The notes below the pieces were generated by a model. It did not search any database. It saw only the letters and a list, made by a program, of their open reading frames with translations, and was not told where the DNA came from. A program made the translations under genes and the position numbers. Of a DNA stretch of 64,000 nucleotides, positions 47,595-58,756 are shown in pieces; within the stretch, counting starts at the first letter, position 1; each line of letters begins with the position of its first letter. The stretch comes from Clitopilus passeckerianus (Eukaryota > Basidiomycota > Agaricomycetes > Agaricales > Entolomataceae): assembly GCA_944990035.1 (NCBI GenBank), contig CALYLX010000008.1:124001-188000 (forward strand). The letters are read 5' to 3'.

Positions 47595-50005
47595 ATGCAG
47601 ACAGCATCTGCATTTCGAGCTTGCTTCGGGAGAATCTCTCCCAGAACTACATTTCGTACCGGGATTGCGAGGCCAGATCTCGCTATTCGCCCACCATGCC
47701 TCCAGATCTTCGAGAGGTCATACCGCCAACGGGCCGTACCCGTCCAACCGTCCACGAACACCAGCGGCAACGAGGGTGCTAGAAAGGGACCGTTCTCGAT
47801 GCTAGGCACGGGTATCCTCACTTCCGTTGCCGGATTCGTTGGATTCCAGTTTGCACAGGCTTTGGATCCCAGTCCAAAGAAAGCATCTGTGAAGGATGCA
47901 ACGACCTCGCCGTATGGGAGCCCCGAAGACTTTCAGAAAGCGATCCAGGAGCTCCAGAATCTATTCCCTGAGGAAGAGGTGGTTTCGCTAGATCCAGAGG
48001 ACCTTAGGATGCACGGCTTTTCGGAGTATGATTATCATCCTCGTAAGTACCTCAACCCTCGTACACAATCTTATGAGTATCTGAGTCGCACTCTAGAATC
48101 TTACCCAAGCGTGGTTGTTTATCCACATTCAACGGAGGACGTCGTGAAAATCGTGAAGACGGCCACGAAATACAGAATGCCGATAACTCCGTATTCAGGG
48201 GCCACGAGCCTGGAAGGGCAATTTCGCAGCGTAAGTCTTTCTGGATGAATTGATGACGCAATATTGACCCGTTGGTTCTCCAGCATGCCGTCGGTGGCAT
48301 ATGTGTTGACCTTTCATCAATGGATCAAATATTGGAGATACACGGTCCGTTCTTTGCTCTATCTTCGAGAATAAGCTCTAACCTACGTTCAAAATATAGA
48401 AGCGGATTCGGATCTGGTATGCCAACCAGGAGCGCGATGGATGGATATCAACGAAATGCTCAAGCAGAAAGGTAAGCACATAAAACCAGAGCACAACATT
48501 CAATCCTGACGTCCCTCCAGGCATACCACTATTCTTCCCTGTGAGTAGGCATTCTATTCTTATCTCCTGTCTCTCAACGTGATTTTTCCTCGCAATAGAT
48601 TGACCCGGCTCCTGGCGCGACTATCGGAGGGATGCTGAGCACGGGATGTTCTGGAAGTACGCAGGTTCACAAGTGCTCATTCTTCAGAAACTGATGCCTC
48701 ATTTAGCGAACGCCGTAAGATATGGAACGGCCAAAGGAGAATGGTTTATCAACGCCGTGGGTTTATTCATATCGCCCTCACCCAAACTTCAGGCTAACTC
48801 GGCGAAGACCGTCGTTCTTCCTTCAGGAGAAGTGATCAAGACAAGGCGGAGGTCGAGGAAGTCCTCAGCTGGATTTGATACGACAAAATTATTCATTGGT
48901 GCAGAAGGAACATTAGGAATTGTAACAGAAGGTACGATGATCCGCTTGAACAGCGCTACTCTCCGCCTAACCAAAGCCATCCAGTAACAATTCGCCTTGC
49001 TCCCGTTTTACCCACTACGGTTGCCGTCGTACACTTTCCCGATGTTCGCAAAGCCACGGAAGCTGTGATCGATGTCATGAACCAAGGTGTCGGCATCCGT
49101 AAGTCATTCATCTCTTTCACTTCCTGCCAGGAATTGACGCGTCTTACAGAATGTGTGGAATTGCTCGACGATGTCTTCATGGCCGCTACTAATAAATACG
49201 GCGCTTCTGCTCAGAAGCAGAAATGGCCGGAGAAGGACACAATCTTCTTCAAGTTCCAAGGACCTACACAAGCGTCATTAGACGACACGGCGAAGGTTGT
49301 GAAGAAGGTTGTTGCGAAGTATGGTGGAACGGGTTTCCGAGTCGCCACGAACGAGAAGGAGAAGGAGGACCTCTGGAGAGATAGGAAGAACGCCCATTAT
49401 TCGGGATTGGCTCTCGTTGAAGGAGCACGAGGATGGCCGACAGATGTCTGGTAAGTGGCTTGGTGTTACGTGTACCTCCAGCAACTAGAGAGCTGATTCC
49501 TTCCCTCATAGTGTGCCTGTCTCAAAGCTACCAGAGCTGGTGTACGAGACGAAGAAAGACCTCTCACAGATTGGGCTCGTCTCGACAATTGTGGGCCACG
49601 TCGGAGATGGGAACTTCCACGCTCTCATTTTGTTCCGAGACGACAAAGAGATGGAAGTAGCGAAGGAAGCTGTGCATCGCATGGTTGAGAGGGCTATTGC
49701 ACTGGATGGAACATGTAAGCGTCGGCTCTCTTTCCGATTCGGTTGATTGCTGACTGAGATCCCAGGTACTGGCGAGCATGGTGTGGGACTGGGGAAGAAA
49801 GAGTACCTCGTTGAAGAGTTGGGGTTGGGGACGGTAGAGTTGATGAAGACGATTAAGAAAGCCATAGACCCATTGGGTTTATTCAACCCAGGCAAGGTAT
49901 GCCCCTTCCACGGTTAACATAAGGCCAGATGAGCTGATGAACACGAAGCTATACCCCGACACGGAAGGTATTTCAGATAAGAACGAAGAAAAGCCGTTGA
50001 GTTGA
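47595..50005 (+). CDS. D-lactate dehydrogenase (cytochrome), mitochondrial type, copy 2
   Basis: Tandem paralog of the previous gene with the same intron positions. Start [20 protein letters not shown] (targeting signal), helix [20 protein letters not shown]-domain landmarks [51 protein letters not shown] and [14 protein letters not shown]-terminal [50 protein letters not shown] and the tail [18 protein letters not shown], longer than in copy 1. Expected reaction: D-lactate to pyruvate at the inner membrane. Two adjacent complete copies suggest selection for dose or for different expression. Confidence 0.9.
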
Positions 50006-50711
50006 GCTGCGATCGCAACTTTGTCGGGATAGTCGACTCGGAAGAATTCTTTTGGTGGGTTATCTAGGGAGCTGGAATAGGACAACTTTGTATCATAGAC
50101 ATGAAATTTACGAGTGAACGATTTAACCATTGATTTGCGCTTTTTTGGTTGGTTTCTGCAGGCAAAGGTCAAGAGAGGGCAAGTCGGTCGGCAATGTCCG
50201 AAACCAAGCTGCACCAGCTTTGACCCAAACACCCATCATCGCCTCCAGCACAGAAGTGGGCTCTTGCACCAAACTTTCCGCAGCTTTTGCATATGAACGC
50301 TGGAGCATAAACGCTGCTATGTTTCTCTTGTGATTTCCTACAAATTCATGGAATTTTTGGTCTATTCTTGAAGGGTGGCATGTCGCCTCTGGCGAACACC
50401 CTTTTTTCTCTGGGCTAGCGCAAGAGCCTAGCAACTTTTTGCTAGTTTCAAGTATGGATCTTGCAGCTGCAGCTGCCTTAGGTATGTGTAAACTTCCAGG
50501 CCCCTTCTCTGAAATTCACGCTTTTGCTCCTTGACGCAGCCTCGACTTAGCTCCAACAACGTCGGGATGTCAGCCTCCTGTTGCACCCGCCAGCCAACAT
50601 GTTAGCCTCTTTTCGTCAGGCCTATAAGAACCCATCGACAGCCCCGTCTCATCCAAGAACCACTGCTGGACAACCTTGTTACCACTACTCCGCGCTATTT
50701 CCAAGATCACG
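50006..50711. other. intergenic; promoter of the Gly/His-rich gene
   Basis: No convincing gene. A spliceable mini-ORF (ATG at 50455, Ala-rich, under 15 codons) precedes the Gly/His-rich gene and could be part of its 5' leader. Confidence 0.35.
50622..50629 (+). promoter_or_regulatory. TATA-like box of the Gly/His-rich gene
   Basis: CTATAAGAA about 85-90 nt before the ATG at 50712. Confidence 0.4.
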
Positions 50712-51681
50712 ATGTTTGGCTGGAAGAACCTTCTCGCCTTTCTCTTTCTCACTACCGGCCTTGCGTATGCAACGCCCACACTCCAAGCACAGAATGATGT
50801 ACGTATATCTGGGTCCTGTCTTTTTCGTTTGTTGATTTCTGACAGTTAACTGCAGGACTTTGGTTACTCAGGCGAGCACCAAGGGTCCAAGAAGGGCTTT
50901 GGCCATGAACACTGTATGTCGACTATGCTGGTCCTTGAGTATAACTTCTTACTTTCACCCCTTAGCTGCCCGTGGATTGGTCAACGGTCGCTCTGGTAAT
51001 CAAGGCCGCCAAGGCGGTAATGGTGGTCAAGGCGGGCATGCGCCACTGAAAGGCAAAGCATCTTATACACATCATCACGCCAAAAGAGGAAATGGCAGCG
51101 GAGGGAATGGCGGAAATGGCGGAAATGCGGGGCCTGGCGGTAATGGGGGCAAGGCGACCTATGTCGTTGACCTAGGCCAAGAAGATCATGGTGACGGTCG
51201 CAAGCACAACGGAGTACATGGAGACGAACACCGCGGCCAAGGCGCATACGACGGCTACGACGGATACGGCCGTGAAAAAGACCGCTACTTCAAGGAGCAC
51301 GAGGGTGAACATGAACACGATCGGTTCCGGGATCATGGACACTACCGCCTTGGTGAATACGAACATCGCCAACCCAACCGCTGTACTTGTGGTGGCCGGG
51401 GCCAAGACTATGGGCGATCACGATATGAAGACCTTGATCGTTTCGGGGACGAAGAACGGGATCGTAGCAAAGATCGTTTTGGCGAGGAGCATGAGCGAGA
51501 ACGAGGGTGGGCCAAACACCATGGGGAGCAAGGAGACCGTGGTCACGGGGAGGACACTCACGCCGACAAGGTATACCCCTTGGGTGTCTCCCATGGTGCA
51601 GGTTTGACCGGTGGTGGGGCTGGAGGAGACGGTGGTCAAGGTGGAAATGGCGGTTCGGGGTCGTACATCAGCAAGGATTAA
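50712..51681 (+). CDS. secreted Gly/Asn/His-rich low-complexity protein (paralog of the 59.4-60.3 kb gene)
   Basis: Exons 50712-50798, 50856-50913 and 50966-51681. The signal peptide MFGWKNLLAFLFLTTGLAYA is cleaved before TPTLQAQND. A Gly/Asn/Gln-rich block follows (GGNGGQGGHAP, KRGNGSGGNGGNGG, NAGPGGNGGKA). Then comes a strongly charged stretch rich in His, Asp, Glu and Arg (DEHRGQ, EGEHEHDRFRDHGHYR, GDEERDRSKDRFGEEHERER), one CTCGG pair and a Gly-rich tail. A KR site follows HHA and could be cut by Kex2. It is not a known enzyme. It probably forms a cell-wall or matrix component or binds metals. It shares layout and the NAG..GGNGGK block with the gene at 59391. Confidence 0.7.
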
Positions 51682-51910
51682 GATGCTGCTGGAGGTAGAT
51701 GTGCGTACCAGTCGCGCTTGTATTCTACCTAGTAGCTTGTAGTAATCTGCAAAGAATAGGCTTGCCAATATCGCGACATTTGTGTCCCTCCAATCATTAC
51801 CACACGGTTGTATCACCATTGGGTGTATTAGGCCCGTGACCGTCATCAGACGATAAGGATATTGTCCGAGTCATACGCTGCACTGCAGGAGTAACTTGCT
51901 CCTGCATACC

Positions 51911-53011
51911 ATGACGACCAACGTTCTTTCAAGATGCCACTGTGGAACGAACGTCTTCAAGGTCCCATTCGAGACGGCAAAACTCCCGATTGCAGCTTCG
52001 GCTTGTCACTGCAACACTTGTCGGCACAGCACGGGACAGATGTTCTCTCACTACGTCCGTTTCATAGGAACACCCCTCCACCCAAGCTCCTCTTCTGAGG
52101 AAGCAGCTAGCTTGGAAGGCTTGACGAAATACCGGACATCGGATGCTGTCACCAGATACTTCTGCAGCAATTGCACAGCACATATGTTCCTCCATTACCG
52201 CGAGGGCGAGACATCCATATTCTCTGTCTCAAGTGGTAGCCTAGACGAAGTTGATGGCATCGTGGCTATAGGACAGCACATCCACCTGGAGGCCACCCAG
52301 GACGGAGGCCTAGCGGACCTCTACCGGACGGAGCATGAGAAAGTACTTCCCCGATTCTCTGGAGGGATTGATACAGAAACCCTGCCTATTGGATGGAAGT
52401 CTTCGTCCGTATCGACGAAACCTCCCCAACTAGCCACAGATCCTCTCCCTTTCCATTGTCACTGTAAATCGGTATCCCTTCTGCTTCAAAGATCCATAGA
52501 AGTTGCATCGCCAAAACCTGAGAAATGGCTCATCCCCGGACTTGACGAGAAGGATCTCATCAGGAATCTGGCCGTCAACGATGCATGTACCGATTGTCGC
52601 CTGATCACGGGAAACCAAATCCAAACGTGGGTCTTCGTGTCGTACGGCAGCGTGGTAGATGCGTCGACTGGGTCTATTCTTGACCTTGCGTCTGAGGAGA
52701 ACCGACCGAAGGGATTAAAGCAATACGAGTCAAGCGAGGGAACGTTCCGAGAGTCTTGCGGAACTTGCGGTGCCACAATTCTCTGGTGGTCCACGAAGAA
52801 GGTACGAGGAGCGGAGAAACTCGACATCTCGGCTGGGCTCATAGATGAGACGGTTGCGGGGGCCAGAGCGGAGGGTTGGCTTCATTGGTACGAGAAAGTC
52901 CTGTATGCGAAAGATTCTCTGAATGATGGTGCGGTGAAGACACTCGTTGAGGGCATTGGTGCAAACAACGAAGCATTGGCGTTCAAGCCGTTCTTCCTGG
53001 CCACCAGATAG
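51911..53011 (+). CDS. double GFA-domain protein, paralog 2
   Basis: Intronless, 366 residues from the ATG at 51911 (MTTNVLSRCHCG), which matches the start of the other paralogs. Domain 1: CHCG, ACHCNTCRHSTGQMF, YFCSNCTAH. Domain 2: FHCHCKSVSL, VNDACTDCRLITGNQ and FRESCGTCGATILWW. In domain 2 the C-x-C-x2-C site is reduced to N-D-A-C-x2-C, with the first Cys gone. The C-terminal tail is longer than in the others (LAFKPFFLATR). This starts the run of four tandem genes, each 220-290 nt from the next. Confidence 0.9.
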   Translation: MTTNVLSRCHCGTNVFKVPFETAKLPIAASACHCNTCRHSTGQMFSHYVRFIGTPLHPSSSSEEAASLEGLTKYRTSDAVTRYFCSNCTAHMFLHYREGETSIFSVSSGSLDEVDGIVAIGQHIHLEATQDGGLADLYRTEHEKVLPRFSGGIDTETLPIGWKSSSVSTKPPQLATDPLPFHCHCKSVSLLLQRSIEVASPKPEKWLIPGLDEKDLIRNLAVNDACTDCRLITGNQIQTWVFVSYGSVVDASTGSILDLASEENRPKGLKQYESSEGTFRESCGTCGATILWWSTKKVRGAEKLDISAGLIDETVAGARAEGWLHWYEKVLYAKDSLNDGAVKTLVEGIGANNEALAFKPFFLATR

Positions 53012-53258
53012 ACGCTTCATATGTTTTTCCATTGACAACCTTTTTACATCGACTATGCTTGCATTTTTCTTCGGCGGAACGCAAAGATCATGACAGTCAG
53101 ATAGAGTTATGCACACAGCTGATAGGCATCTCGGGAGTCATCCAGGCTGACTCGTACCTCATGGCGATCACGATGATCGTCGGCCTGATAGACAGGACCA
53201 TGAGATAAAAACCCCACGTTCTGCCGATTAGAAAGAAACCATTGCGGTCTCCCAAACC

Positions 53259-54347
53259 ATGACTACCTATGTGCTGTCGAAATGCCATTGCGGCCTAAAT
53301 TCGTTCAAAATTCCATTCGATACTGCAAAGCTTCCCATCGCGACAGAGGCATGTCACTGCCGCACTTGCCGACACACGTCTGGGCAGATGTTCATTCATT
53401 GTGTGCCTTTCAAAGGTTTTCCCCTGACGGTCACCTCTTCTGAATCGGCGGAGGAACCAGCTAATCTCGAAAATTTGACGAAATATGAAAGCTCCACAAT
53501 TGCGGCGAGATATTTCTGTAGCAAGTGCACCGCACATTTCTTCTTCCATTACCACGATGGCGGAAAGGCCTCGAGCTATTCCGTTTTCACTGGCACGCTC
53601 GAGAAGGTGGAAGGAATTGTCGCTATTGGCCAGCACATCTTCGTTGGCGATACGTTAGATGGCGGATTGGCAGATCATTACCGAGTCGAAGGGGGCAACA
53701 ATATCCCTCGTTTCTCGCAGGATCTTGGCACCACTCTGGTGCCACTCGGTTGGAAGTCAGAGCGCCTTTACAATAAACCAACTGCGCAACACCTCGCACT
53801 CCATTGCCATTGTAAAGCAATATCACTCCTTCTCAAACGTGCCGAAAGAATTTCCGAAACGAAGCCGGAATGGTGGCTTATAGGTGGAAATAACAAGGAC
53901 GATCCTATCAGATATATCGTTCTGAACGATGTATGCGTCGATTGTCGCCTTTCTACAGGAAACCAGATCCAGAGTTGGATTATCGTATCCCATGGATCGG
54001 TGACCGACGCCCTGACCGAGGTAGTTGTCGATCTTACCGGGGAACTTGGGCGACCAAAAGGTCTCCTACAATACGAATCCAGCCCAGGTACATTTCGCGA
54101 ATCGTGCGGTACTTGTGGTGCAACAGTCTTCTGGTGGGCGAATGGGCCAGGGGGAGAAAAATTCGATGTATCAGCTGGATTGTTGGACGAGGAGATTGTG
54201 GGATCTAGGGGACAGAGATGGTTCCACTGGCATGACAAGGTTATCCATGCCAAGGACAGTTTGAATCCCAATATGATCGGAGCACTCACCCAGGGCATCA
54301 AATCCACGAACGCCCATGAATTCACTTACGGTACCAACGAAGGGTAG
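53259..54347 (+). CDS. double GFA-domain protein, paralog 3
   Basis: Intronless, 362 residues (MTTYVLSKCHCGLNSFKIPF). Domain 1: ACHCRTCRHTSGQMF and YFCSKCTAHFFF. Domain 2: LHCHCKAISL, LNDVCVDCRLSTGNQIQSW and FRESCGTCGATVFWW. Domain 2 again lacks the first Cys of the C-x-C-x2-C site (N-D-V-C-V-D-C). Close to paralog 2 in the second half. Same strand and head-to-tail spacing of 247 nt. Confidence 0.9.
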   Translation: MTTYVLSKCHCGLNSFKIPFDTAKLPIATEACHCRTCRHTSGQMFIHCVPFKGFPLTVTSSESAEEPANLENLTKYESSTIAARYFCSKCTAHFFFHYHDGGKASSYSVFTGTLEKVEGIVAIGQHIFVGDTLDGGLADHYRVEGGNNIPRFSQDLGTTLVPLGWKSERLYNKPTAQHLALHCHCKAISLLLKRAERISETKPEWWLIGGNNKDDPIRYIVLNDVCVDCRLSTGNQIQSWIIVSHGSVTDALTEVVVDLTGELGRPKGLLQYESSPGTFRESCGTCGATVFWWANGPGGEKFDVSAGLLDEEIVGSRGQRWFHWHDKVIHAKDSLNPNMIGALTQGIKSTNAHEFTYGTNEG

Positions 54348-54592
54348 CTATTCATAGGAGGATCGTCGTTCTCTGTGTATGGAAATGAACACCAGTGTCT
54401 GTCAGGTCGATGCCAAAGCCGTGTTGTTCTCCCCTTGTTTTTCGCTCTGAAAATCTACGAAAACAAAAATTCCGCCTTACGTAGGATCATCTTACCAACC
54501 GTAGAATTAGAAATTGCTAGCCGACCCTCTGATTGTGGCGGGATCATACTATGAATCAAAGTTCCGCACTTCGGCGATAATTCATCGTTCTC

Positions 54593-54600
54593 TATATAAG
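54593..54600 (+). promoter_or_regulatory. TATA box of GFA paralog 4
   Basis: CTATATAAG, about 40 nt before the ATG at 54634. Confidence 0.5.
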
Positions 54601-54633
54601 TTCCGCGGAACCACCACATTTTAGAAGAACAAA

Positions 54634-55692
54634 ATGGCCGCATACGTCCTCTCTATATGCCACTGTACTCTGAACCACTTCAGAGTCAAGCTCCTTGCCT
54701 CGGACCTCCCCATACCCTCCACGTTTTGCCACTGCAATACATGCAGACACTCATCAGGTCAACTCTTCACCAACACCATCCCCATACAAGGATCGCCTCT
54801 TACCCCAACCTCTGACCATGAGAAGGAAGAACCTGCGCACCTCAAAAACCTGATCGCATATAAATCCTCCCCCGAAACGACGAGATACTTCTGCATCAAA
54901 TGCTCGGCCTTCATGTTTCTTCGCCGTCGTCGGGAACCACAACCCACGGAATATCATGCTTTCACTGGGTCTCTGGAGAAGGCAGAAGGCATTACTTGCG
55001 TTCGGAACCACACATATGTCGTCGAGACCTTGGACGGAGGTTTGGCCGATCATTACCGTTCCGAGAACAACATCGCCATCGCAAGATTTTCTCAACAAGT
55101 GAACAGCCCCACGGTTCCTTTAGGCTGGAGAGCGGAAAGCATTACCGCAAAGAAGGACGTCGAGAGGCTGCCATTCCGCTGTCACTGCGGTGCCATCTCA
55201 CTCGCGTTGCTCAGGACGAAGGAGATAAAAGACCCCAAAGTCGAGTACTGGTTGGTACCTAGCAAGGATGGGCCAATCAGATACGTCGCTGCACATGATG
55301 CCTGCATCGACTGCAGGCTCTCCAGCGGCAATCAATTCCAGAGTTGGGTCATCGTACCCCATGCGGCCGTCATAGACCCGCAAACAGGCACCTCTATTGA
55401 TTTGACTGTGGCCAATAGGCGACCTCGAGGGCTCAAGCAATACGAATCCAGCCCTGAGAGGTATAGGGAATCGTGTGGTACCTGTGGAGCAACGATATTC
55501 TGGTGGAAGAAGGACGGGTTGAAATTAGATGTGGCCGCCGGCTTGATCGACGAGAAGGTGGGAGGGGTGAGAGGGGAAAAGTGGCTGTACTGGTATGATA
55601 AAGTGGTGCATCCTGGGGACGCACTTGACTATAACAGCCAGCTGCTCGTCGGGCTGCCCGAAGGTGTGAAGGCCACGAACGAATCTCGATAG
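54634..55692 (+). CDS. double GFA-domain protein, paralog 4
   Basis: Intronless, 352 residues (MAAYVLSICHCTLNHFRVKL; the Gly after CHC is replaced by Thr). Domain 1: FCHCNTCRHSSGQLF and YFCIKCSAFMFL. Domain 2: FRCHCGAISL, AHDACIDCRLSSGNQFQSW and YRESCGTCGATIFWW. The domain 2 middle site again has a single Cys in place of C-x-C (H-D-A-C-I-D-C). The next gene starts 205 nt downstream on the same strand. Confidence 0.9.
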   Translation: MAAYVLSICHCTLNHFRVKLLASDLPIPSTFCHCNTCRHSSGQLFTNTIPIQGSPLTPTSDHEKEEPAHLKNLIAYKSSPETTRYFCIKCSAFMFLRRRREPQPTEYHAFTGSLEKAEGITCVRNHTYVVETLDGGLADHYRSENNIAIARFSQQVNSPTVPLGWRAESITAKKDVERLPFRCHCGAISLALLRTKEIKDPKVEYWLVPSKDGPIRYVAAHDACIDCRLSSGNQFQSWVIVPHAAVIDPQTGTSIDLTVANRRPRGLKQYESSPERYRESCGTCGATIFWWKKDGLKLDVAAGLIDEKVGGVRGEKWLYWYDKVVHPGDALDYNSQLLVGLPEGVKATNESR

Positions 55693-55896
55693 ATACCAGC
55701 AATAGCCAAGCTTGTACAATTATCATACCTGTCGTCATCGACCCTTACGATGTATAAGCACATCACGGGGAGGCACCTTGGCGATGAGAATCATTGCTCA
55801 GCACGCACCTGACGGCGGAACCGTGGGCGAGTCATCCAGATATTTCACTCATGAAATATATATTGAAATTCGTTGCTACACTCGTTCAGTAACACA

Positions 55897-56958
55897 ATGA
55901 CCACCTACGTAAACGCTACTTGCCATTGCGGTTTGAACACCTTCAAGGTGGCCTTCGAAACCTCGAAACTTCCAATTTTGGTTGATGCTTGCCACTGCAA
56001 TTCCTGCCGACATTCGACTGGGCAGATGTATGTTCATTGCGTTCCCATCAAAGGTGTACCTCTCGCCGAAGATGCTGTCGATGGCGTCAACACGCCTGCC
56101 AACCTCAACAATTTAGTCAGATACCACAGCTCAGATCATGCAGATCGAGTGTTTTGCAAGAAGTGTGGCGCACATGTCCTATTCCACTCCCACGGTCCCA
56201 CGAATCCGCACTATTCGGTTTTCACTGGCTCACTGGAGAAGGTGGATGGTATAGCAGGAATCGGTTACCACATCTACGTGGAGTCCACTTTGGACGGAGG
56301 TTTGGCAGACCATTACCGAGCTGAAGATGGAAGAGTCATTCCCAGATATTCCGAAGACGAAGGAAGCGGCGAGTTACCCGTGGGATGGAAGTCTGATATA
56401 CTTCTCTCCAGGGACGACGCTGAAGCTCTACCTCTCCACTGCGCCTGTGGGGCGATATCGTTTTATGTGACGCGGCCCACAGAAATCAAGGATCCGAAGG
56501 CAGAATACTGGCTTCAAGCTGCTGAAAAGGAAGGTGACCCGATTAGAATTGCCGGTGCTCATTGCGTTTGCAAGGACTGTCGCCTCGCTGGTGGGAACCA
56601 GATTCAGAGTTGGATCGTGGCACCCAACAAGAATGTAATCGACCGGGCCACAGGAGAAGCAGTGAATCTGGTCGACGAAGATAAACGACCAAAAGGACTG
56701 GTCCGCTACGATTCAAGCCCAGGAAAGCATAGGGAGTTTTGTGGAGGGTGTGGTGCGACGGTATTCTGGTGGAACAACGACCGTCCCGCGCTGGATATCG
56801 GGGCAGGTATGATCTGTGAGCAGGCAGACGGGGTGAGGGCAGAGAAGTGGGTCTGGTGGCATCAGAAAGTAATTCATCCGGGGGATGCTACTCATTCTAC
56901 CGTGGCGGCCATCCTGACCGAAGGTCTGAAAGAGACCCCTTCTCTGGGCCAGAAATAG
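55897..56958 (+). CDS. double GFA-domain protein, paralog 5
   Basis: Intronless, 353 residues from the ATG at 55897 (MTTYVNATCHCGLNTFKVAF), the start conserved with paralogs 1-3. Domain 1: ACHCNSCRHSTGQMY and VFCKKCGAHVLF. Domain 2: LHCACGAISF, GAHCVCKDCRLAGGNQIQSW and HREFCGGCGATVFWW. The full C-x-C-x2-C site is kept in domain 2, as in paralog 1. Last of the tandem run. Confidence 0.9.
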   Translation: MTTYVNATCHCGLNTFKVAFETSKLPILVDACHCNSCRHSTGQMYVHCVPIKGVPLAEDAVDGVNTPANLNNLVRYHSSDHADRVFCKKCGAHVLFHSHGPTNPHYSVFTGSLEKVDGIAGIGYHIYVESTLDGGLADHYRAEDGRVIPRYSEDEGSGELPVGWKSDILLSRDDAEALPLHCACGAISFYVTRPTEIKDPKAEYWLQAAEKEGDPIRIAGAHCVCKDCRLAGGNQIQSWIVAPNKNVIDRATGEAVNLVDEDKRPKGLVRYDSSPGKHREFCGGCGATVFWWNNDRPALDIGAGMICEQADGVRAEKWVWWHQKVIHPGDATHSTVAAILTEGLKETPSLGQK

Positions 56959-57777
56959 ACAGCGAATATCCTTGTATTGTTCGCACATTGTAATGCAACA
57001 TCAACAGCATGTAATTGACTGCTGAGGTCCAGAGCCAGAAGTATTGGACCCGAGATTTGCCGCAGATGAAGAACGATTACTCCCAGATTGCTCCCGTCCG
57101 GCCCTTTGGAGAGGAGAGCTTAGAGAGGAATGATCGAAACTGAGCACGACAATCCTCGCGAATTCCAACCCCACTTGAACTACACTACGAAGAAATCTCA
57201 CAAAATGGCAGCTCTAGGAGCTGTATTCCTGCTGCCGAAACTTCTGTGAGCGAAAAAAGGTGACCGTTACTATCAAGGATGGTTTCACTGCCACCGAGGC
57301 TTGACGCATTTTCGCATTGAATCTTGATGACACCCAACCACGATCATCTTCCATCCCATTCCTACTAAGGGGTCCACCAACATCCGGAAAGTGGCTCTAC
57401 TCATTTGGGATGATTGGATACAACAGATTCTCAAAGGAACCCTTCTAACGGCGCTCCAATAATCAGGGTGCACTGATCCCTAATTCACCCGACACTCAAG
57501 TCTCTTAAGGTCTCCTTGGATCTCCGTCGGATAACCGCATGCGGTCCAACTTCCTCACACGACCTGCAAACGACCTTTGGTAGCTGGAGCTTGCTGAATT
57601 GGAGTGGCTTCTGAAAGCTGTGTTGGTGCTATTACCGTCGATCAGGCCAAACATGCGCGTTTTCTCCTAGTAATTTCAGATGGGTCGATTCCCTATTCAG
57701 TCTGACAGGGGATACAGCTCTCCTAGGGGTAGACAATAAATACCCCAACTGCTCGAAAGCTTTTTCTCATTGTTACT
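56959..57777. other. intergenic; promoter of the next gene
   Basis: No gene seen. A TATA-like AATAAATACC lies near 57736, about 40 nt before the ATG at 57778. Confidence 0.4.
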
Positions 57778-58756
57778 ATGCCCGTCGCTATCCGTATTTT
57801 CTCTCCTGCAAAAACATGCTCTGCCTGGTCTACAGCGGACATGGGCCTCTGCAAAGCGCGAATCATTGATGTTGATTCATCCTCTTTCTTTCCTCAACGC
57901 GCTCAGAACGAAACGTACGTCGTCTTATTCAGTGTCCAGTCCTGCTCTTAACCCTTCCTCCTTTAGCCTACCTCAGCCAAACCAGAAATTCGTCGATCAC
58001 CTTCGTTCTGCAATGCAGGCACAAGCACCAGGCGAGGAGGAAGCTGCAATTCTCAACTTTGCCTCGAACCTCCTCAAGCTTCTGGGCTTTACTCAACCTG
58101 CTGAATCGAGGCAAACCATCGCCGCCGGTGCCCAGTTTACCCAAGACCTCAACGACGAGGGCAAAATGACCCGCCGTGTCATTCGACGTAACTACGATCT
58201 TCCTCTCTTCATGGGAGGCCGCACTACCCACGCCGTAGCCGACTTGTGTATCGTACAAACCAGCAGCTCCTCTACCAACTCTGACGAGGACGCCGTCCTC
58301 CTTCTCGTCAAGGCACTCCCTCCCTCCTCGGTCAGCCCTCCCAGCTCTCCCATCATTGGAAAAGGCGAGAGTTATACCAGTGGGGACCCCGTCAGCTGTG
58401 TCGAGGCTCAGCTTCTGGCTCAGGCCGTCGCTGCCTTCCAACAACATAATCGTCTCCTTCGCCGTCACCGTCTACCCCCTATCGAGTCCAAAGCCGTACC
58501 AGCACTCCTCATGATCGGGTCTCAGCCTATCCTTTACAAGATCGAGATCACTGCCGATCTCGTCGAATGCATACAGAGTGATCGCACCCCTTCTTGCGCT
58601 ACAAAGATCAGTCGTCTCATTTTGGGCGACGCTGGGGGGATGGGAGGCGGGCTTGATGCCATCCAGGATAATCCAGATTGGCTTCGTGGTATGGTACCTC
58701 CCGAGAATAGGAAGAAGATTCTGAAGGGGCTGAACGCCTTTAAGGCTTGTCTTTGA
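57778..58756 (+). CDS. conserved fungal protein of unknown function
   Basis: Exon 1 57778-57914, exon 2 57967-58756; the joint reads ...QRAQNET|LPQPNQKF. About 308 residues. The start MPVAIRIFSPAKTCSAWSTA differs from a longer unspliced frame beginning at 57770. The body has KFVDHLRSAMQAQAPGEEEA, AILNFASNLLKLLGF, a conserved-looking MTRRVIRRNYDLPLFMGGRT, HAVADLCIVQT, SCVEAQLLAQAVAAFQQHN, and VPALLMIGSQPILYKIEIT. The central part, with E-A-Q-L-L-A-Q-A and a following hydrophobic strand, recalls the mushroom proteins that look like decayed restriction-endonuclease folds, but I cannot show that. No signal peptide or membrane helix. Confidence 0.75.

Noticed and set aside
51188..51607. 139-codon Thr-rich plus-strand ORF inside the Gly/His-rich gene
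   Set aside because: Shadow frame of a low-complexity coding exon.
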